Assembly (NCBI RefSeq): GCF_007858185.1
Contig: NZ_VFES01000023.1
Span: 1-64,000 of the forward strand
Direction of reading: 5' to 3'
From: Pseudomonas grimontii
GTDB taxonomy: Bacteria > Pseudomonadota > Gammaproteobacteria > Pseudomonadales > Pseudomonadaceae
DNA: 64,000 nt
The notes below the pieces were generated by a model. The model was given only the letters and a program-made list of their open reading frames with translations, searched no databases and was not told where the DNA came from. This document shows positions 8,900-17,351 of the stretch, piece by piece (positions within the stretch are counted from its first letter, which is position 1; every line of letters starts with the position of its first letter). The position numbers and the translations under genes are program-made.

Positions 8900-9603
8900 C
8901 CGCCCCAGGCTCCGTTTGCTGCTGTGCATTCCATGCGCGTTCCTGTTGTGTCAGGCATCAAAAGTAAAGTCACCGGTTGGCGCAGGGAACTCGGTGCCGG
9001 GCGTTCGACCCGCGCGGTTCCCAGGCTGCGTACCAGTGCTTCATCGCGTTGTTCATCGCCGGTGGAACTGACCAACCGACTGTGTTCGATCAGCCCTTGG
9101 GGGTTGACCCATACCTGCACCAGCGCGCGGAAACTGCCGGGCCGGGTCAGCGGCGAGCGGCACAGGCTGGTCTCGATGGCCTGCTGCAAGGCCGTGGCGT
9201 AGCTGTTGTTGATCCGCGCGGCGTTGCGTGCCGCCGCACCACGGGTTGCAGGCGGCTGGCTGACCTCGGGCAACTGCAAGGTGAACGCATCACTGCGTGC
9301 ATAACGCGCCATCAGGCCACTCCCCGTCAGCAACATCGCCAGAGCCTCCTGCGGCGTAAAACGCCCGCGCACACTGATGGACCGCCGGCCCCGCGTCAGT
9401 TCGCGGTCGACCAGCACCGCCATTCCGGTGGCGCGGCTGTACGCTTGCAGTGCATGTTCCAGGTCTTGCGCCGGCAGGTTCAACAGCAGCAGCGGTGACT
9501 CTGCCTGCGCGACGCGACCACCGCCCAGCAGCAACAGCAAGACCAGGGCGCATACGGCGCGCCTCCAGGCCCCCTGTTCACCCGCTGCTCTGCCTCGCTG
9601 CAC
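8896..9603 (-). CDS. vreA: Periplasmic STN-domain plus TonB-C-like signalling protein, VreA-like
   Basis: A 235-residue exported protein. After an N-terminal hydrophobic segment (ALVLLLLLGGGRVAQA) comes a secretin/TonB short N-terminal (STN) domain: LPAQDLEHALQAYSRATGMAV, then VRGRFTPQEALAMLLTGSG, about residues 40-110. The C-terminal half (FRALVQVWVNPQGLIEHSRLVSSTGDEQRDEALVRSL, about residues 155-200) resembles a TonB C-terminal domain. No beta-barrel or plug follows, so it is not a receptor. VreA of P. aeruginosa has the same receptor-less design and signals to VreR. The start is a GTG at 9603 without a good ribosome site and could be wrong. Confidence 0.85.
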   Translation of the reverse strand: MQRGRAAGEQGAWRRAVCALVLLLLLGGGRVAQAESPLLLLNLPAQDLEHALQAYSRATGMAVLVDRELTRGRRSISVRGRFTPQEALAMLLTGSGLMARYARSDAFTLQLPEVSQPPATRGAAARNAARINNSYATALQQAIETSLCRSPLTRPGSFRALVQVWVNPQGLIEHSRLVSSTGDEQRDEALVRSLGTARVERPAPSSLRQPVTLLLMPDTTGTRMECTAANGAWGG

Positions 9604-9756
9604 GGCCGACGCGCTCTAGAAAACCGTCATCCTGAGGCCAGTTTATGAACCTGATGTTACGGTGATAGCAAAAAAAACATCACGGTGACGAGAGGCCCGC
9701 TGCACTAGACTTGCACACCTGCCGGCCCACTCCTTCGGGCCTGCCAGGAGGCCTTG
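9604..9756. promoter_or_regulatory. Divergent control region of vreA and a small secreted-protein gene
   Basis: This 153-bp region separates vreA from the gene at 9757. It holds two direct copies of ACGGTGA, at 9659-9665 and 9682-9688, 23 bp apart and separated by an A-tract. The copies could bind a regulator on one face of the helix. No PHO-box consensus (CTGTCAT repeats) was seen, although vre genes are phosphate-controlled in P. aeruginosa. Promoter elements could not be fixed by eye. Confidence 0.3.
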
Positions 9757-10056
9757 ATGAAACGCTTACCGATCCTCGCCAGCCTGTTGCTGTGCGCGGC
9801 CCTGCCCTTGCACGCCCATGCCGGCAACTGCGCCGAAGTCTCGGTGGATGGCTACAAGGCGCCCGACTATGGCTGCCTGAGCCAGCAGATGGGCAACGAC
9901 ACGAATGCGGCCAAAGCCGCGAAGAAAAACCGCGAGGCGCAAGGCATTGCCGTGGACAAGCGCCAGCCGAACAAGATCGGCCTGGCCACCCCGGCGGCGA
10001 CCAGCGTGCGCATGGGCAACACCTTTGGCACCTCGGTGAAGCCGCAGCGGCCTTGA
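9757..10056 (+). CDS. Small exported protein of unknown function
   Basis: A 99-residue protein. The ATG at 9757 follows a strong CAGGAGG site. A clear signal peptide (MKRLPILASLLLCAALPLHAHA, split at residue 22) is followed by a mature part of about 75 residues with two cysteines (NCAEV, YGCLSQQ) and a Lys/Ala-rich stretch (NAAKAAKKNREAQ). I do not recognise a domain. It is divergent from vreA and could be under Vre control or be handled in the periplasm with the Hxc system; this is inferred from position only. Confidence 0.8.
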   Translation: MKRLPILASLLLCAALPLHAHAGNCAEVSVDGYKAPDYGCLSQQMGNDTNAAKAAKKNREAQGIAVDKRQPNKIGLATPAATSVRMGNTFGTSVKPQRP

Positions 10057-10080
10057 GCTGTTCGAGCAACACAGAACAAA

Positions 10081-10169
10081 TGTGGGAGGGGGCTTGCCCC
10101 CGATGGCGGAGGGTCAGTCACAGAAGTTCTGACTGAAACACCGCTATCGGGGGCAAGCCCCCTCCCACA
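10081..10169. repeat. REP doublet (REPIN), TGTGGGAGGGGGC family
   Basis: Two inverted REP units (TGTGGGAGGGGGCTTGCCCC ... GGGGCAAGCCCCCTCCCACA) flank a short variable spacer. This is the typical extragenic palindromic element of the P. fluorescens group. It lies between the small secreted-protein gene and the convergent alcohol dehydrogenase gene. Confidence 0.93.
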
Positions 10170-10200
10170 AGGGTTCTACAGTGGTTTGGAGATCGGGTTT

Positions 10201-11268
10201 TCAGGCCACGTGGCTTTCTTTTTTCAAGCTGTCCATATCGATCACGAACCGATACTTCACATCGCCCTTGAGCATGCGTTCATACGCCTCGTTGATGTCC
10301 TGGATGTCGATCATCTCCACGTCCGAGACAATCCCGTGCTTGGCGCAGAAGTCCAGCATGTCCTGGGTCTCCTGGATCCCGCCGATCAGCGAACCGGCCA
10401 GGCTGCGGCGCTTGAAGATCAGGTTGAATACCGTCGGCGACGGGTGCGGGCTGTCGGGGGCGCCGACCAGGGTCATGGTGCCGTCGCGTTTGAGCAGGTT
10501 GAGGAACGCATCGAGGTTATGCGGCGCGGCGACGGTGTTGAGGATGAAGTCAAGGCTGTTGGCGACCTTGGCCATTTCGTCCGGGTTCTTCGACACCACC
10601 ACTTGATCGGCGCCCAGGCGCAGGCCGTCTTCGCGCTTGTTGGGTGAGGTGGTGAACAACGTGACATGGGCGCCCATGGCGTGGGCGATCTTCACCGCCA
10701 TATGCCCCAGGCCTCCCAGGCCCACCACACCGACCTTGTTGCCGGGCCCGACCTTCCAGTGATGCAGCGGCGAATAGGTGGTGATGCCCGCACACAACAG
10801 CGGCGCCACGGCGGCCAGGTTGGAATCGTCGTGGGAGATGCGCAGCACGAACTTCTCCTTGACCACGATGCTGTCCGAATAGCCGCCAAAGGTATTTTCA
10901 CCGCCGAACACCGGACCGTTGTAGGTGCCGGTAAAGCCGTTCTCGCAGTATTGCTCCTCGCCCTCGGCGCAGGACGCGCAGTGCTGGCAGCTGTCGACCA
11001 TGCAGCCGACACCGGCGAGGTCACCAACCTTGAATTTGCTCACATTGCCACCCACCGCCGTCACGCGGCCGACGATTTCGTGGCCGGGTACCGAAGGATA
11101 AAGGGTGTTGTTCCACTCGTTGCGCGCGGTGTGCAGGTCGGAGTGGCACACGCCGCAATAGAGAATGTCGATCTGTACGTCGTCAGCCCCCGGTGCGCGG
11201 CGCTCGAAGGTAAAGGGCTTGAGGGCATCCTTGGGGTTCTGGGCGGCGTAGCTGTAGGTCTTGGCCAT
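10201..11268 (-). CDS. Zinc-dependent NAD(P) alcohol/aldehyde dehydrogenase (YahK/CAD type)
   Basis: A cytoplasmic medium-chain dehydrogenase of about 355 residues that interconverts alcohols and aldehydes with NADP(H). The catalytic zinc site (CGVCHSDLH), the GHEIVGRV motif, the four structural-zinc cysteines (CQHCASCAEGEEQYC) and the Rossmann motif GVVGLGGLGHMAVK are all present. The ATG at 11268 has AGGTG 6 bp upstream; the frame can be extended to a GTG at 11277. It stands alone between a REPIN and a divergent secreted-protein operon. It is close to broad-specificity E. coli YahK and cinnamyl-alcohol type enzymes; the substrate is unknown. Confidence 0.92.
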   Translation of the reverse strand: MAKTYSYAAQNPKDALKPFTFERRAPGADDVQIDILYCGVCHSDLHTARNEWNNTLYPSVPGHEIVGRVTAVGGNVSKFKVGDLAGVGCMVDSCQHCASCAEGEEQYCENGFTGTYNGPVFGGENTFGGYSDSIVVKEKFVLRISHDDSNLAAVAPLLCAGITTYSPLHHWKVGPGNKVGVVGLGGLGHMAVKIAHAMGAHVTLFTTSPNKREDGLRLGADQVVVSKNPDEMAKVANSLDFILNTVAAPHNLDAFLNLLKRDGTMTLVGAPDSPHPSPTVFNLIFKRRSLAGSLIGGIQETQDMLDFCAKHGIVSDVEMIDIQDINEAYERMLKGDVKYRFVIDMDSLKKESHVA

Positions 11269-11414
11269 TTCGTTCACCTGTGTGATCTGACGGTAGAGGT
11301 CAGTGGACCAGCATAGACGCTGAACCGTTCAACCGAGCACGTCTGTACAATTTCCATCGCCTCCCTGCCCCTAACCTCACGGCTTCAATCGCGTAGAAGT
11401 GCTGGAGAGTGGGC

Positions 11415-12311
11415 ATGCGTAGTAAAGCAATCAATATATCCGTGACGTTGACGCTGCTGGCAAGCGCAATGATGGGCAATGCCTTCGCGGCTACCCCGAG
11501 CGTGGCCGTAGCGCCGCAATACGACACCAGCCACGTCTATGTGGCCCCGGCGGATGTGGACCGTTTCGCCCAGAGTTTCCTCGCCACCTTTGGCGGCAAA
11601 AGCACGCCCCAGGTGGTGGTGAACGTGCTGCCGGTGCCGAGCAGTACCACCTCGCAACTGCTGCAGACGCCGGCGGGCACGGTGTCGCTGTTCGGTTTCA
11701 CCACGCCGATCCCGCACCCGTTCGGGCAGGAACGCAACGGCTACCTGGTCAAGGACATGGACGCAGCGCTCAAAGCCGCGCGAGAAAACGGCGCGGCCGT
11801 TATCGTCAGCGACTTCCCGGACCCGATCGGGCGTGACGCCGTGGTGCAATGGCCGGGTGGCGTGAACATGCAGCTCTACTGGCACACCAAGACCCCGGAC
11901 TACGCAGCGTTCCAGAGCGTGCCGGAAAACCGCGTGTACCTGTCCACCGATCGCGCTGACGCCTTTATCAAAGCATTCCTGGGCTTCTCCCACGGCAAGG
12001 TGCTGGCCGATGACAAGCACGCGCCCGGCGTCGATGTGGGCCAGGCCTCTGGCACGTACCGCCGCGTCGACATCGAGTCACCGTTCGGACGCATGGCGGT
12101 GCTGGTCACCAACGGCCAACTGCCCTACCCCTTTGGCCACGAGACCACCGGTTATCAAGTGCCTGACCTGACGGCCACGCTGGGCAAGGCCACGGGCTCC
12201 GGCGCCAAGGTCTTGGTACCGGCCTTTGACAGCAAGGGCCGTCGCAGTGCAGTGGTTGAATTCCCCGGCGGCTACGTCGCGGAAATTCACCAGCTCCACG
12301 CCGCAAAATGA
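11415..12311 (+). CDS. Exported glyoxalase/VOC-like protein
   Basis: A 298-residue protein with a signal peptide (ISVTLTLLASAMMGNAFA). The mature part contains two VOC-like halves, each with the FG(Q/H)E(R/T)xGY and G(A/G)x(V/A)xVxDF style strands (HPFGQERNGYLVKDMDAALKA and YPFGHETTGYQVPDLTATL). It is therefore probably a two-module beta-alpha-beta fold like glyoxalase/dioxygenases, but in the periplasm. GGAGAG precedes the ATG at 11415. Its stop overlaps the start of the porin gene by 4 bp, so the two are one operon. The substrate is unknown. Confidence 0.75.
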   Translation: MRSKAINISVTLTLLASAMMGNAFAATPSVAVAPQYDTSHVYVAPADVDRFAQSFLATFGGKSTPQVVVNVLPVPSSTTSQLLQTPAGTVSLFGFTTPIPHPFGQERNGYLVKDMDAALKAARENGAAVIVSDFPDPIGRDAVVQWPGGVNMQLYWHTKTPDYAAFQSVPENRVYLSTDRADAFIKAFLGFSHGKVLADDKHAPGVDVGQASGTYRRVDIESPFGRMAVLVTNGQLPYPFGHETTGYQVPDLTATLGKATGSGAKVLVPAFDSKGRRSAVVEFPGGYVAEIHQLHAAK

Positions 12312-13699
12312 TTCGCCGCACAGGCTGGGGCCTGGCCGTGCTGTGGCCGCTGCTGGTCGGCAGTGCCCACGCCGACGATCAACCGACACGACCGGCCATC
12401 AAGACCAACCGCTGGCAGGAGGACTGGTCGGTGCTGCGTGACCCGGCGCTGCGCACGCAACCGCTGGACAGCTTGAAGTACATCCCGCTGTCCAGCGCCA
12501 ACCCGTTCACCTATTTGTCATTGGGGGCGACGTTGCGCGAGCGCTTCGAGATGAACGATGCCAGTGGTTTTGGGGTGAAGGACGTGAAGCGTGATCGCTA
12601 CCTGATCCAGCGCTTCCAGGTGCATGCCGACCTGCACTTGAACGAAAACTGGCGGCTCTTCACCCAACTGGAAGATGTACGCGCCTACGACAAGACCACG
12701 GTCGGCGGCGCCGATCAGAACCGCGTCGATTTGCGCCTGGCCTTTGCCGAATACGTCAAAGCCTTCAGCAGCGGCACGCTCAAGGCGCGTGTCGGGCGCC
12801 AGGACTTCGCCTTCGACTTGCAGCGTTTCATCTCATCGCGGGACGGCCCGAATGTGCGGCAATCCTTCGATGCGTTGTGGGCCGATTGGGAAACGTCCAA
12901 CTGGCGCTTTATCGGGATTGCCAGCCAGCCGGTGCAGTATCAGGACGGGCGGCATTTCGACGATAAATCCAACAGTGACGCGCGCTTCCACATGCTGCGG
13001 GTCGAGCGGCTGGTGGGCGGCAAGAATGAGCTGTCGGCCTACTACGGCGTGTACGAGCGCAGCGCCGCGCACTATCTGGATGCGGACGGCGATGAAACCC
13101 GCCACCTGCTCGACGCACGCCTGGGCGGTGCGGCCCAGGGGTTCGACTGGGACATTGAAGCCATGCTGCAAAGTGGCTCGGTGGGCAACAAGGACATTCG
13201 CGCCTGGGCCGGTGGCAGCCGCACCGGCTACACCTTTGACAGCCTGGCGTGGAAACCGCGCATCGGCCTGCAACTGGACATCGCCTCGGGCGACCGCAAG
13301 ACCGGTGACGGCACCGTCGGCACGTTCAACCCGCTGTTCCCCAACGGCTACTATTTTTCCCTGGCCGGCTATACGGGCTACAGCAACCTGATTCACGTCA
13401 AACCGTCGATTACCGTCAAGCCCATCGACAAGCTCAGCGTGCAGACCGCCGTCGGCCTGCTGTGGCGCCAGACCACCAGCGATGCGGTCTACACGCAACC
13501 GAACCTGCCGGTCGCCGGCACCGCAGGCCAGGGTGAACGCTGGACCGGTGCCTACGGTCAATTGCGCACCGACTACGTGTTTACGCCGAACCTCACCGGC
13601 GCGGTTGAAGCGGTGCACTACGCGGTCGGCCGCACCCTGCGCGATGCCGGCGGCGATGACAGTAATTACCTGGGGGTCGAGCTCAAGTTCAGTTGGTGA
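12308..13699 (+). CDS. Alginate-export (AlgE-like) family outer-membrane porin
   Basis: A 463-residue outer-membrane protein with a signal peptide ending AHA. The body alternates short beta strands and ends in Trp, as expected for a barrel. The sequence LGATLRERFEMND, the VGRQDFAFDLQRFISSRDGPNVRQSFDAL block and the C-terminal YLGVELKFSW fit the alginate export family, whose members also serve as general or sugar/aromatic porins. It overlaps the VOC-like gene by 4 bp. It is not in an alginate gene cluster, so alginate transport is unlikely. Confidence 0.85.
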   Translation: MIRRTGWGLAVLWPLLVGSAHADDQPTRPAIKTNRWQEDWSVLRDPALRTQPLDSLKYIPLSSANPFTYLSLGATLRERFEMNDASGFGVKDVKRDRYLIQRFQVHADLHLNENWRLFTQLEDVRAYDKTTVGGADQNRVDLRLAFAEYVKAFSSGTLKARVGRQDFAFDLQRFISSRDGPNVRQSFDALWADWETSNWRFIGIASQPVQYQDGRHFDDKSNSDARFHMLRVERLVGGKNELSAYYGVYERSAAHYLDADGDETRHLLDARLGGAAQGFDWDIEAMLQSGSVGNKDIRAWAGGSRTGYTFDSLAWKPRIGLQLDIASGDRKTGDGTVGTFNPLFPNGYYFSLAGYTGYSNLIHVKPSITVKPIDKLSVQTAVGLLWRQTTSDAVYTQPNLPVAGTAGQGERWTGAYGQLRTDYVFTPNLTGAVEAVHYAVGRTLRDAGGDDSNYLGVELKFSW

Positions 13700-13788
13700 C
13701 CCTATGCAAGCACACCCGTACAAGCCCCTGGCCCGGTTTAGGGCAATAGTGAGGCTGATTTTCCAGTCCCTCAATCAAGGAGTTTTCC

Positions 13789-14607
13789 ATGAGCACATTC
13801 GTTGCCAAAGACGGTACCCAGATCTACTTCAAGGACTGGGGCAGCGGTAAGCCCGTGCTGTTCAGCCACGGCTGGCCGCTGGATGCCGACATGTGGGAAT
13901 ACCAGATGGAATACCTCAGCAGCCGGGGCTTTCGCACCATCGCGTTCGACCGTCGTGGCTTTGGTCGCTCGGACCAGCCGTGGACCGGCAACGACTACAA
14001 CACCTTCGCCGACGACATCGCGCAGTTGATCGAACACCTGGACCTCAAGGACGTGACCCTGGTGGGCTTCTCCATGGGCGGCGGCGACGTGGCCCGCTAC
14101 ATCGCACGCCACGGCAGTGCACGCGTGGCCGGCCTGGTGCTGTTGGGCGCAGTGACGCCGATCTTCGGCCAGCAGGCGGATTACCCGCAGGGCGTGCCGC
14201 TCGATGTGTTTGCCGGCTTCAAGGCCGAGTTGCTGAAGGATCGCGCGCAATTCATCAGCGATTTCAACACACCGTTCTATGGCCTCAACAAAGGCCAGAA
14301 GGTCTCCGCCGGCGTGCAGACCCAGACCTTGCAAATCGCCCTGCAGGCGTCCCTCAAAGCGACGGTGGATTGCGTCACCGCCTTCTCCGAGACCGACTTC
14401 CGCCCGGACATGGCCAAAATCGACGTGCCGACCCTGGTGATCCACGGTGACGGCGACCAGATCGTGCCGTTCGAAACCACCGGCAAGGTGGCTGCCGAGA
14501 TGATCAAGGGCGCCGAGCTGAAGGTGTACAAGGATGCGCCGCACGGCTTTGCGGCCACCCACACCCAGCAGTTGAATGAAGACCTGCTGGCGTTCCTGCA
14601 GCGCTGA
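13789..14607 (+). CDS. Alpha/beta hydrolase, aryl esterase/perhydrolase (non-heme chloroperoxidase type)
   Basis: A 272-residue serine hydrolase. The nucleophile elbow GFSMGGG carries Ser95; the acid lies in VPTLVIHGDGDQIVPF and the base in DAPHGFAATH, giving a complete Ser-Asp-His triad. Length and sequence (SHGWPLDADMWEYQMEYLSSRG) closely match the P. fluorescens aryl esterase that also shows perhydrolase and haloperoxidase-like activity. It is monocistronic, with AAGGAG upstream, and ends at a strong terminator. Confidence 0.92.
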   Translation: MSTFVAKDGTQIYFKDWGSGKPVLFSHGWPLDADMWEYQMEYLSSRGFRTIAFDRRGFGRSDQPWTGNDYNTFADDIAQLIEHLDLKDVTLVGFSMGGGDVARYIARHGSARVAGLVLLGAVTPIFGQQADYPQGVPLDVFAGFKAELLKDRAQFISDFNTPFYGLNKGQKVSAGVQTQTLQIALQASLKATVDCVTAFSETDFRPDMAKIDVPTLVIHGDGDQIVPFETTGKVAAEMIKGAELKVYKDAPHGFAATHTQQLNEDLLAFLQR

Positions 14608-14635
14608 AACACCTGAATCACCCTCTCCTTACTTT

Positions 14636-14660
14636 GGCCGGGCTCGCCCGGCCTTTTTTT
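14636..14660. terminator. Rho-independent terminator
   Basis: The stem GGCCGGGC/GCCCGGCC with a two-base loop centre is followed by seven Ts (14654-14660). It lies 28 bp after the hydrolase stop and just before the 3' end of the convergent doxX gene, and reads best in the rightward direction. Confidence 0.9.
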
Positions 14661-14662
14661 GC

Positions 14663-15049
14663 TCAGGAGAAACGCTGGCTCAGCACCAGGCGCCCGGGCC
14701 CTGCGATCAGCACACTGGTAAAAATGATCAACAGCAGCCAACCGAATTGCCCTTCCAACAACGTCCACTCCGGATGCACTACCACCATGGCAATCAACAG
14801 CACCGCCAGAATCGGCAGGCACGCCAGGCGCACCAACACCCCGGCAATGATCAGCAGCGGGCACAGCACTTCGGCGAAGATCGCCAGCAGCAAGGTGACA
14901 TGGGCACCGAGGTGAAACGGGTCTTCGATGAGTTTCAGTTGCTCGCTGTAGTTGAGCAACTTGGGCAAGCCATGCACCCAGAGCAAAAACAGCGCCCCGC
15001 TGACCCGCAGAAACAGCAGCCCCAGGTCCTGGTGTCTTGATTCGTTCAT
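14663..15049 (-). CDS. DoxX family membrane protein
   Basis: A 128-residue integral membrane protein with four hydrophobic segments. The family signature at the start (LGLLFLRVSGALFLLWVHGLPKLL) and the FAEVLCPLLIIAGVLVRLA segment fit DoxX. These proteins are linked to thiol/oxidative stress or to quinone-dependent oxidoreductases, but the role is not settled. The ATG at 15049 follows GGAGCG; the longer frame to 15109 lacks support. It is likely transcribed alone. Confidence 0.85.
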   Translation of the reverse strand: MNESRHQDLGLLFLRVSGALFLLWVHGLPKLLNYSEQLKLIEDPFHLGAHVTLLLAIFAEVLCPLLIIAGVLVRLACLPILAVLLIAMVVVHPEWTLLEGQFGWLLLIIFTSVLIAGPGRLVLSQRFS

Positions 15050-15130
15050 ATACGCTCCGGTTGGTTGACACGTTATCGACGTCGATTGTGTCCACAGAGC
15101 GGTACGCACGCTTGCAACCGTGTGCTGACC

Positions 15131-16006
15131 TCACTCCCCGGTGCCGGCAAACCCCGCGACGATTTCATCGATCACCGCCCGTACCCGCGCGGTGTGGCGC
15201 AGGTCGGCGTGGGTCACCAGCCAGACATCGTAGGGCAACGGTCGCGTGCGTGCGGGCCACAGGCGCACCAGCCCGTCGCGCTCGCCGGTGAGGATCGGGA
15301 TTTCACCGATGCCGATCCCGGCGGCGATGGCGCGGCGCACCAGCAGGCTGGAACTCAGGGTGGCGACAATGCGCCCATGGCCCAGGGGTTCCGAGACCAG
15401 GGTCATGTCCTTCTGGGTTTGCAGGTACGGTTGATAGACCACAAGGTCATGCCCTTCAAACAGGCCGCCGGGCTCCGGCGTGCCCTGGCGATCGATATAC
15501 GCCTGGGACGCAAACAACCCCACCGGCCAGCGCGCGAGACGCCGGGCGATCAGGTCGGGGCTGTCCGGGCGCGTGTTGCGCACGGCGATGTCGGTTTCGC
15601 GTTTGGCCAGGCTCAGGAACTGGGTCGACGCGTCCAGTTGCACGCGCACATCCGGGTGCTGGGCGTGCAGGCGCGCAATCGCGGGAATCAGGAAGTCGAT
15701 GGCCAGCGAGTCGGTGGTGCTGACCCGTACGGTGCCGGTCAGGCGGTCATCCAGGCCCTGGATCTGGCGCTCCAGGTCGAGCGCCGAGCGTTCCATTTTT
15801 TCCACCGAGAGCAACGCGGCCTCGCCGACAGCGGTCAGTGCGTAGCCTTCGGAGGTGCGCAGGAACAGCGTTGCACTCAGGGACTTTTCCAGCGCATTGA
15901 CCCGTCGCCCTACGGTGGCCTGGTCGACGCCCAATACCCGTGCGGCACCGCGCAGCGTCGACTCGCGGCAGACCGCCAGGAACACCCGTGCATCATCCCA
16001 ATTCAT
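15131..16006 (-). CDS. LysR family transcriptional regulator
   Basis: A 291-residue LysR regulator. The N-terminal winged helix (DDARVFLAVCRESTLRGAARVLGVDQATVGRRVNALE) precedes the co-inducer-binding domain (VRVSTTDSLAIDFLIPAIARL). AAGGAG lies 5 bp from the ATG at 16006. It is divergent from the MFS-quinone oxidoreductase operon and probably controls it. The HTH resembles regulators that act on neighbouring oxidoreductase or efflux genes. Confidence 0.92.
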   Translation of the reverse strand: MNWDDARVFLAVCRESTLRGAARVLGVDQATVGRRVNALEKSLSATLFLRTSEGYALTAVGEAALLSVEKMERSALDLERQIQGLDDRLTGTVRVSTTDSLAIDFLIPAIARLHAQHPDVRVQLDASTQFLSLAKRETDIAVRNTRPDSPDLIARRLARWPVGLFASQAYIDRQGTPEPGGLFEGHDLVVYQPYLQTQKDMTLVSEPLGHGRIVATLSSSLLVRRAIAAGIGIGEIPILTGERDGLVRLWPARTRPLPYDVWLVTHADLRHTARVRAVIDEIVAGFAGTGE

Positions 16007-16118
16007 GCTCACTCCTTGCGCTGCATATATGCATCACCATGCCGTGTAATCGCTGCATTATTGCATCGATAAACCTGGATATGCTGGGCACCAGAGAAAA
16101 ATACCCAGGACCGCCATC
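16007..16118. promoter_or_regulatory. Divergent LysR/MFS control region
   Basis: This 112-bp region contains the perfect palindrome GCATATATGC (16023-16032) and two further TGCAT repeats (around 16054-16066). LysR regulators bind interrupted palindromes of T-N11-A form in such divergent regions. Assignment to the adjacent LysR is an inference. Confidence 0.4.
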
Positions 16119-17351
16119 ATGCTCGACACTCACGCCCCACCCCGCCACTCCGTGTGGCTGCCGATCTTCGCCGGCCTGTGCGCCAGCCTGGTCAGCATCG
16201 GCCTCGCGCGCTTTGCCTACACGCCGTTGATTCCGTCGCTGATCCAGGCCCACTGGTTCAGCGCCAATGACGTGGTGTACCTCGGCGCCGCCAACCTGGT
16301 GGGTTACCTGATCGGCGCGCTGATCGGGCGACCCATCGCCCAGCGCACCTCAAACAAGACCGCGCTGCGCATCATGATGGTCGCGGTGACCCTGGCGTTC
16401 TTCGCCTGTGGCTTCCCGCTGTCGTTGGTGTGGTTCTTCGCTTGGCGCCTGCTGTCGGGGATTGCCGGTGGTGCAATCATGGTGCTGGTGGCGGCGACCG
16501 TGTTGCCCCATGTACCGGCCGCACGCCGGGGCCTGGCCAGCGGGGCGATCTTCCTCGGCATCGGCCTGGGCATCGCCGGCTCCGGCACGCTGGTGCCGCC
16601 GCTGCTGAGCCTGGGCTTGCAGCAGACCTGGTTCGGCCTGGGCCTGCTGGCCGTGGTGTTGACCGCCGCCAGCTGGTTCGCCTGGCCTTCGGGCACGCTG
16701 CATGAAGAGGCGCCGCCCTCCGGCGCGGCCATAGCGACCCCTTCCGGCGTGTACCTGCTGTTCGCCCAATACGCCTTTATGGCCGCGGGTCTGGTACCGG
16801 CGATGGTGTTCCTGGTGGACTACGTAGCCCGTGGCCTGGGGGCCGGGGCGCATATCGGCGCGATGATCTGGGTGATGTACGGCCTGGGGTCGATTGTCGG
16901 GCCGGTCACCTACGGGTTCCTGGCAGACAAACTGGGGGCGCGCTTGAGCATCCGCGTGGTGCTGGTGGTGCAGGCAATTGCCGTCGGTGCGTTGCCGTTT
17001 GCCGGTTCGTTGACTGGCCTGGCGGTCCTCGCGGTGATCCTCGGTTCTTTCCCGCCGGGCATCGTGCCGTTGGCACTGGCGCGGGTGCATGAACTGCTCC
17101 CCAACCATCATCAGCAGCAGGTCGCGTGGAGCCGTGCCACGGTCTCCTTTGCTACTTTCCAGGCGCTCTCGGGGTTTGCCTATTCCGCCCTGTTCAACAT
17201 CAGCGGCGGCCAGCATGCGCTGTTGTTCATGATCGCCGCCGGGGCGATAGTGGTCGCCCTGGCACTGGAACCGGGCATGCGCCTGCTGAACCGCCGACCG
17301 TCCGACGCGGTCCCAACCCATACGCTCATCGCTGCAGGTAATCTGAAATGA
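16119..17351 (+). CDS. YbfB/YjiJ family MFS transporter
   Basis: A 410-residue transporter with about 12 hydrophobic segments. The sequence SIGLARFAYTPLIPSLIQAHWFSANDVVYLGAANLVGYLIGAL is typical of the YbfB/YjiJ subfamily of major facilitators. Its substrate is unknown. Its stop overlaps the next start by 4 bp, so it is co-transcribed with the quinone oxidoreductase, a common drug or quinone-response pairing under LysR control. Confidence 0.9.
   Translation: MLDTHAPPRHSVWLPIFAGLCASLVSIGLARFAYTPLIPSLIQAHWFSANDVVYLGAANLVGYLIGALIGRPIAQRTSNKTALRIMMVAVTLAFFACGFPLSLVWFFAWRLLSGIAGGAIMVLVAATVLPHVPAARRGLASGAIFLGIGLGIAGSGTLVPPLLSLGLQQTWFGLGLLAVVLTAASWFAWPSGTLHEEAPPSGAAIATPSGVYLLFAQYAFMAAGLVPAMVFLVDYVARGLGAGAHIGAMIWVMYGLGSIVGPVTYGFLADKLGARLSIRVVLVVQAIAVGALPFAGSLTGLAVLAVILGSFPPGIVPLALARVHELLPNHHQQQVAWSRATVSFATFQALSGFAYSALFNISGGQHALLFMIAAGAIVVALALEPGMRLLNRRPSDAVPTHTLIAAGNLK

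Noticed and set aside
9604..9756. PHO box upstream of vreA
   Set aside because: No CTGTCAT-type repeat with 11-bp spacing could be found; only ACGGTGA repeats were seen.
11300..11527. 75-codon - strand frame upstream of the VOC-like gene
   Set aside because: Overlaps the signal peptide region of the gene at 11415 antisense and has no start site support.
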